Assembly (NCBI RefSeq): GCF_001649575.2
Contig: NC_051430.1
Location: forward strand, 33,686,112-33,750,111
DNA: 64,000 nt
Source: Kryptolebias marmoratus
Lineage: Eukaryota; Chordata; Actinopteri; Cyprinodontiformes; Rivulidae
Direction: 5' to 3'
Position 1 is the first letter of the stretch. Every line of letters starts with the position of its first letter. Both the position numbers and the translations under genes were made by a program. Shown one piece after another: positions 47,495-64,000 of the stretch. The notes below the pieces were generated by a model. It searched no databases and was not told the DNA's origin. It was given only the letters and a program-made list of their open reading frames with translations.

Positions 47495-48330
47495 ATCCGC
47501 CATCACCATTAACACCGGTGTACCACAAGGCTGTGTATTGAGTCCCTTCCTCTACTCCATCTTTACCTATGACTGTAGACCTGCCAACGTCTCAAATGTC
47601 ATCATTAAGTTTGCAGATGACACCACGGTGATCGGCCTCATCAAAGACAACGACGAGGCTGCTTATAGAGAGGAGGTAGATCTTCTTGCTGAGTGGTGTG
47701 ACATCAACAACCTTCTACTTAACACTGAGAAGACCAAGGAGCTCATTGTGGACTTCAGGAAGGATGCTGATCCACACCCACCCATCTACATCAAAAGGAC
47801 AGCAGTGGAGTGTGTGAATAGCTTCAAGTTCCTGGCAGTTCACGTCTCCGTGGACCTTACCTGAACAACAAGCTGTTCCAAGCTGGTCAAGAAGGCTCAT
47901 CGACGCCTCTTCTTCTTGAGGATTCTGAAGAAGAACCACCTGGCACCGGACATCCTGGTGAATTTCTACCGCTGCACCATAGAGAGTATTCTGACCACCT
48001 GCATCACAGTCTGGTAAGGGAACTGCTCTGCTTCAGACCGGAAGGCGTTGCAAAGGGTGGTGAAAGCCGCCCAGCGCATAGCAGGAGCACCGCTCCCTGC
48101 CGTAGAGGACATCCATGGGAAGCGTTGTCTCAATAGGGTCGGGAGAATCATTAAAGACTCCAGTCACCCAGCATACAGACTTTTCACCCGGCTGCCCTCA
48201 CATCTGTATGTTTTTAGATCAACATATATATTATATTTACAACTTGCTTAAGCACTTCTGGATGGATGCAACTGCATTTCGTTGCCTGTACTTGGGACGT
48301 GTAATGACAATAAAGTTGAATCTAATCTAA
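47495..48330 (+). mobile_element. L2-like LINE 3' fragment with RT domain and tail
   Basis: Encodes NTGVPQGCVLSPFLYSIFT, then FADDTTVIGLI (catalytic F/YADD box), NNLLLNTEKTKELIVDFRK and, after in-frame stops, RRLFFLRILKKNHLAPDIL and IKDSSHPAYRLF. Ends in ATGACAATAAAGTTGAATC and a TCTAATCTAATC tail, typical of L2. A second L2-like 3' end follows to about 48460. Confidence 0.9.
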
Positions 48331-48789
48331 TCTATTTTTTATTTATATGTATTCATTTATTAGGCTATTTGAACTGGGACCTGAGTCCGAATTTCGTTCC
48401 ACAAACATGCAAATGTGAGATCGTATGACAATAAAAGATCCTTGAATCCTTGAACAGTGTCCAGTAAAAAAAAAAAGAAGAATATTGGATGTTTGATATT
48501 ATTTGCTTGTATTAAATGACTTTACATGTCATTGTTTGATTAATTGTGTCCTTAACATGTTGTAGTGAATGTTAGTGTAGAATCAAAAACAGGTCAGTCT
48601 TTCCAAAGATGTTTCCACACTGACACCAAGTGGTCGTTTGTTTAGGTACCTACAATATATTTCTGAAGCATTTCTTCTTCTCAGAGCAGCAAATGCAATT
48701 TTCAAATCAAAAGCTTAGCATTCCTTTAAAGAAGCGTTTTAACGTTTAACGCTTTAGCTTTTTTTGGGTAAAGCTTGTAAATAATATGT

Positions 48790-49090
48790 GTGATCTCCTG
48801 CAACATTGCATAATAATATTAAGATCTGTTCAAATCTGTCCAGTGGTTTATGAGATATTTAGCTAACAGACAAACAGGGTTGACAACAGCTTATGTCAAA
48901 GTTTTAAACAAAAATGTTGTGCAATGTGTAACACTTGGAGTATGTGTTGTGAATTAGTCTCATCTATTATCAACAGCAGCATTTAGCTCAGTGTCTGTAA
49001 AATGACTGAGGTTTAGGCGTTTTTGTGTTTTCTAAGATCAATCGGCTGTGGTGGCCATCTAGAATGGATTTCACTCCAAAAGTTATCAAT
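48790..49090 (-). repeat. dispersed repeat family R1 copy
   Basis: CCAGTGGTTTATGAGATATT, AGCTAACAGACAAACAGG and GTGGTGGCCATCTAGAATGG on the + strand, i.e. R1 in reverse. Confidence 0.65.
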
Positions 49091-49101
49091 TGTAGATGTA
49101 C

Positions 49102-49238
49102 ACACCTGATTCAGTAGTTAAATGACCTCTTCTTGTTCTGTTAATCACCCTTTAATTCAAATCAGGTGTGTTGGAGCAGAGGAACAAGTAAAACCTGCAG
49201 GATGGTGGCCCTGAGGACCAGGACTGGACCCCCCTGCA
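49102..49238. mobile_element. fold-back hAT-type MITE, 5'-truncated
   Basis: Begins inside the family (ACACACCTGATTCAGTAG) and runs to the right end GGACCCCCCTG. The first 70 bases or so are missing and no duplication can be scored. Confidence 0.75.
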
Positions 49239-49249
49239 GTAGATGGACT

Positions 49250-49797
49250 GGTATATTACTTATTCTCCAAAATCTCAGATATAACAGATTCTGTTGCCCC
49301 TGTTAAAGTGAAAATTATATCTGGCAGAAAGAAACACCTCACTTGTGAGAAATGAGAAAACCCTGTGTCGAAGGGCTGAACGTAAATGGCGTAAAACTTC
49401 ACGTTTACTATGAAATCTACAAAAAAAGGCTGCAAAGTTATCACTCTTCACTAAAACATGCAAGGGAAACTTTTTTTCGGAAATCATAAACAAAAACATG
49501 AACAACGCTCGTGCTCTGTTTGCCACAGTTGACAGGTTGACAAACCCTTCTGGGATTTTTCCACCTGAACTCCATCCTACCAGGGCCCGCAATGAGTTCG
49601 CCAACTTCTTCACAGAGAAAATTACAAAAATTAGAAGGTTAATCTGCTCATCCACAGCAAACCCAATCCCGATGCCACACGTAATGCCAAACATATCAAA
49701 TGCAGAGAAAATGGCTGTACTTCCCCAACTCAGCCATAAAAACTTTTCAACTTCATATATTTATTATATTAATAAATGGTTCTGCTCAACTTTTTAA
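49250..49797 (+). mobile_element. L2/Rex-like LINE fragment, linker between endonuclease and RT
   Basis: Frame at 49498-49797 encodes NNARALFATVDRLTNPSGIF and RARNEFANFFTEKITKIRR, the conserved segment just before the RT domain of fish LINEs. Fragmented. Confidence 0.78.
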
Positions 49798-50269
49798 TGA
49801 TTGCCAAACCTTATTAGCTAATAACTTTTAATCTGAGTAAGCAGACAGCGAGTATTCCATCCCTGCTTGTGGACATATCAGACTACTTACACATCTTTCT
49901 TCGTAGAAAGCATATGAAGAGATGAGGAAAGCAGGCCAGCATCTTGGTACACATTAGGACTCACCTGATAGCTGCATTGCCATGGACATTTTGTCTTCAG
50001 TTTGGGTACCAGTCCACATCCAGATGACCCTGTTGGATCTTCGAACCCACCGGTACAGAATTCACCTGTTTGGTGTCGAGTGAGGTCCTACATTCAACAT
50101 CTCTGGTCCCAACTGTCTCCTAAATAGTTTTGGAACTGAACTCCTCTTCCTCAGTGCTTTGTGCTGTGGTCCACCTAAATGCGTAAAGGATTTTATAAAA
50201 TTAATTTGCTGACTTGCTGAGGACTTGTACGATAAGTCAATCATTGGTGATTTTATCATACATGTGTGC

Positions 50270-50465
50270 TGTGAGTCTGGACCACTAATTAAAGACTTAT
50301 TAATTGTTTTAATTTCACTCAGTGGATGCAGGATTCTACTCGTATAAAAAGACATACACTGGATCTGGTTGTGTCTTTTGGTCTGGACGTCTGTATTACT
50401 GAGATCAAAGATTGTGGGATATCTGATCATTTTTCTGTCATGTTTAATATTGTGGTTTGTAATGC
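50270..50465 (+). mobile_element. L2/Rex-like LINE fragment, endonuclease C-terminus
   Basis: Encodes (with the frame mostly intact) HTLDLVVSFGLDVCITEI and ISDHFSVMFNIVV, the end of the AP endonuclease domain. It lies downstream of the linker fragment at 49250, so the order is scrambled relative to an intact LINE. Confidence 0.75.
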
Positions 50466-50689
50466 AGGGTTGAACAGTGAATGACCGGTGTGGCATTTGT
50501 GCACGATGAATTCATTGACAGTTGGTCTATTTTCCTCCGCGTTCACCAGCTCTGCTGTTAATCGTGCCAATTCCTGTACTGATCTCAGTAGTGAAGAGCT
50601 GGAGAGAAGGTGGAAGAAGAACAAATCCATGTGTCTTTAAGAATCCTACATGAGAAATTGTAGACATTTTTTGTTGAAAGATTTTCTGC

Positions 50690-51117
50690 GTCTGTGTTTT
50701 CTCATCTGACGCCAACACAACAAATCTCTTCTATCACTTAAAGAAGAACCACGAAAAAGAATATTTAACAATCCAAAAAGTGCAAACAAACAAGTTGTAA
50801 AAGAGCCGGGAAAGTTGTGAAAAGTGAAACTATAGCCGGCCGAAGATAATGGAGTCTGTTGTCATTTGATACTGTTACGTCTAACAGGTACATATATGTT
50901 GCTGCACTAAAATGCAGCAGATCTCATTTGTGAAAGTTCAGTTAAATGTCACTTCGAAATAAAGCTTGAAAAAGGTAAGAAATTAGATTATTTTTTCATA
51001 TTTTTCAGAGAATAACTGACAACGTACGTAATTGGGGTATATCGTGATATATATTGTTATCGTGATATAAAATTATCCATATCAGGATATAGGATTTTAT
51101 TATATCACCCAGCACTA
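50690..51117 (+). mobile_element. hAT-like element, TAGTGCTGGGCGATA family, right half
   Basis: From AAGTGAAACTATAGCCGGCC onward it matches the right half of the copy at 23749, ending CACCCAGCACTA. About 100 extra interior bases, hidden by N in the other copies, appear to be visible here. The left end is missing. Confidence 0.82.
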
Positions 51118-52048
51118 GTATTAAGAGGTGAATTTATTCAGGTAGGACACTATTGAAGGCCTAGCTGTGAAGTGCACGGCCCACCATGGTGATAAATGTA
51201 GCACAGTACCACCAGTGTGAAAACACAAGAAAAAATTAACTTCCTCAAATGTGTGGAGTGGTACCCTGTGGTCCAAATACACCAACTGAGTCACCTTCAA
51301 ATGGCACATTTCAAATAAAAGAGTAACCACACTGGAGTTGAGAAAAATGTTGACATCTTTGTTTTGTCAACTTTAACAGTTATTGAGCAGATATGCTACA
51401 GTTGGTGTTTTATTAATCACAGAACAGCTACCACCAGCAAGCCTGATTCCTTATAGGCCTTACAAGAAAATCTCTTTTTGACATTCGAAACAATCTCCAA
51501 TTAAGTTTGAATCCCATTACTTGTCAAGCTTCCAAAAGCTTAAAGAGTAATAATTCTGCAATTGAAAGTGAAAGTTTGAGTGTTTTGGAAAAGTGGGGAC
51601 ACAAACATTGAAAACGATACATCATTTTATAGAGAAAGGTATTTAGAAACATGTGTATATGCAAAGTGTTTCCTCAATGCCTTTGTGTTTTAATCATGCA
51701 CATATGGTCTCAACCTGAAGAACCTAAATGCTAAAAACTCTCTTTAAAAAGTCTCTATTATTGTCCTTCTGTGGACCAGTCAGTAGTCTCAGAAGAACAG
51801 AAAGGCAGGGCCGCTTGTGCTCCTTTTATCAAATCCCTGAGCAAAGTCAGTGTACATTCAGAACAAATTGGCCGAGGCGTAGGCACAAGAACAACAGGAA
51901 GTGGGAGACAGGAAACCTTGACACCCTCCTCTCTGTGAGCCTCCTCTGTCCCAGGTGACAAAAAGAAGAATGGGAGCTGCAGTTTTAGTGTCAGTAAGGA
52001 GCTGAGTGCAGAAGACCTCAAAAGGTATAAAGGGCTTACAGTTGAAGG
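51118..52048. other. intergenic / bicd1 3' UTR, no other feature
   Basis: Unique-looking sequence downstream of bicd1 (which reads right to left). No coding signal. Confidence 0.45.
51409..51414 (-). terminator. candidate bicd1 polyadenylation signal
   Basis: TTTATT on the + strand, which is AATAAA on the - strand, about 635 bases after the bicd1 stop. The sequence between (51415-52048) is unique-looking and without coding signal, as expected for a 3' UTR. A second TTTATT lies at about 51132-51137. No transcript evidence. Confidence 0.3.
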
Positions 52049-62732
<10,684 letters not shown>

Positions 62733-62951
62733 CTGGCAGGTAAAATAAAACACAGTATGATGAGATTCTTTTATCATCCTTTGCTTCCAACATGAAGAGT
62801 AAAGAATATTAGAATAATCACTTTACAGCCATCAGTGGGACATCCACATCCAATATTCACTTCCTGAGAGTTTCATTAAAACCAATCTAGTGGTTCATGA
62901 GATATTTTGCTAATAGACACACAAACAACAGGCAAAAACATTACTGCCCAC

Positions 62952-63912
62952 TAGTACTGGGCGATGAAAAAATCCATATCGTGGGGACGATAGAAAAGTG
63001 TCTATCGTGATATATTTTCTTCTATCGTTTCTATCATAATTGTATCAATGATTCATGTAAATATTTCATAACGTAGGCTACGACGAATGTATTAGTGTTG
63101 TCACTTTGCATACATTCAGTTNNNNNNNNNNNNNNNNNNNNNNNNNNNNNNNNNNNNNNNNNNNNNNNNNNNNNNNNNNNNNNNNNNNNNNNNNNNNNNN
63201 NNNNNNNNNNNNNNNNNNNNNNNNNNNNNNNNNNNNNNNNNNNNNNNNNNNNNNNNNNNNNNNNNNNNNNNNNNNNNNNNNNNNNNNNNNNNNNNNNNNN
63301 NNNNNNNNNNNNNNNNNNNNNNNNNNNNNNNNNNNNNNNNNNNNNNNNNNNNNNNNNNNNNNNNNNNNNNNNNNNNNNNNNNNNNNNNNNNNNNNNNNNN
63401 NNNNNNNNNNNNNNNNNNNNNNNNNNNNNNNNNNNNNNNNNNNNNNNNNNNNNNNNNNNNNNNNNNNNNNNNNNNNNNNNNNNNNNNNNNNNNNNNNNNN
63501 NNNNNNNNNNNNNNNNNNNNNNNNNNNNNNNNNNNNNNNNNNNNNNNNNNNNNNNNNNNNNNNNNNNNNNNNNNNNNNNNNNNNNNNNNNNNNNNNNNNN
63601 NNNNNNNNNNNNNNNNNNNNNNNNNNNNNNNNNNNNNNNNNNNNNNNNNNNNNNNNNNNNNNNNNNNNNNNNNNNNNNNNNNNTAATGGAGTCTGTTGTC
63701 ATTTGATACTGTTACGTCTAACAGGTACATATATATTGCTGCACTAAAATGCAGCAGATCTCATTTGTGAAAGTTCAGTTAAATGTCACTTCGAAATAAA
63801 GCTTGAAAAAGGTAAGAAATTATTTTATTTTTTCATATTTTTCAGAAAATATATCACGATAGACACTTTTCTATCGTCCCCACGGTATGTATCGTTATAT
63901 CGCCCAGCACTA
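62952..63912. mobile_element. hAT-like element, TAGTGCTGGGCGATA family, same end at both sides
   Basis: Left end TAGTACTGGGCGAT and right end ATCGCCCAGCACTA. The subterminal CGTGGGGACGATAGAAAAGT that marks the left end of the other copies also occurs, inverted, next to the right end (about 63850-63882). Flanks CTGCCCAC and GTAACAGT do not match. 562 N (63122-63683) hide the centre. Confidence 0.82.
63122..63683. other. assembly gap (562 N)
   Basis: Run of N inside the hAT-like element. Confidence 0.99.
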
Positions 63913-64000
63913 GTAACAGTCATTTATTCAAATCGTGTTTGACTTCCTGTGTGTAACATTCACCTTGTTGGGTCTTCTGTATTAGGTGAAAGCAAAGAAG

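Overview
The window is vertebrate nuclear DNA, almost certainly from a teleost fish and probably a percomorph. Its genes have short exons with GT-AG introns. About half of the recognisable sequence is the usual teleost mix of Tc1/mariner, pogo and hAT transposons, L2/Rex-like and RTE-like LINE fragments, a Ty3/gypsy relic and microsatellites. There are no operons, CRISPR arrays or bacterial signals. Six runs of N and two single Ns are assembly gaps. At least three of the six runs lie inside hAT-like repeats.

Two protein-coding genes are well supported, and they face each other tail to tail. On the + strand, positions 5014-41171 hold thirteen exons of large1, the bifunctional xylosyl/glucuronyltransferase that builds matriglycan on alpha-dystroglycan. 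All junction phases agree and give 719 in-frame residues to the stop codon. Only the first coding exon (signal anchor, about 37 residues) lies upstream of the window. Both catalytic DxD motifs are present (DTD and DID). On the - strand, positions 62732-52049 hold the last seven coding exons of a Bicaudal-D gene, closest to BICD1. They encode the second and third coiled coils and a long Ser/Thr/Pro/Tyr-rich tail. The 5' exons lie beyond position 64000.

Region by region: 1-5013 is 5' flank or first intron of large1, with a LINE scrap, a fold-back MITE, a deleted pogo element and a weak retroviral gag-like scrap. 5313-40973 is the intron space of large1, filled with transposon debris: a LINE reverse transcriptase on the - strand at 6.5-7.6 kb, a hAT BED-finger fragment at 7.8 kb, hAT-like elements at 10-13, 17-18, 22, 24 and 26 kb, Tc1-type elements at 12, 16, 26-27, 37-38 and 39-40 kb, and fold-back MITEs at 15 and 34 kb. 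41172-52048 is the convergent intergenic region, with a 15-bp-TIR element, a degenerate Ty3/gypsy integrase, LINE fragments and half a hAT-like element. 52049-62732 is the Bicaudal-D gene, with a 1,000-N gap, a GATA/GACA microsatellite, RTE and L2/Rex scraps in its introns, and a further hAT-like element upstream at 62952-63912.

The two genes have no obvious joint function: LARGE1 is a Golgi glycosyltransferase and BICD1 is a dynein cargo adaptor that works at Golgi/Rab6 vesicles. I did not find a convincing new biological system. The most interesting observations are several transposon families with clean insertion signatures (8-bp duplications fitting hAT targets), a fold-back copy carrying the same end twice, an uncharacterised repeat whose orientation switches across the window, a perfect 25-bp hairpin, and an unusual C-terminal tail on the BICD1-like protein.
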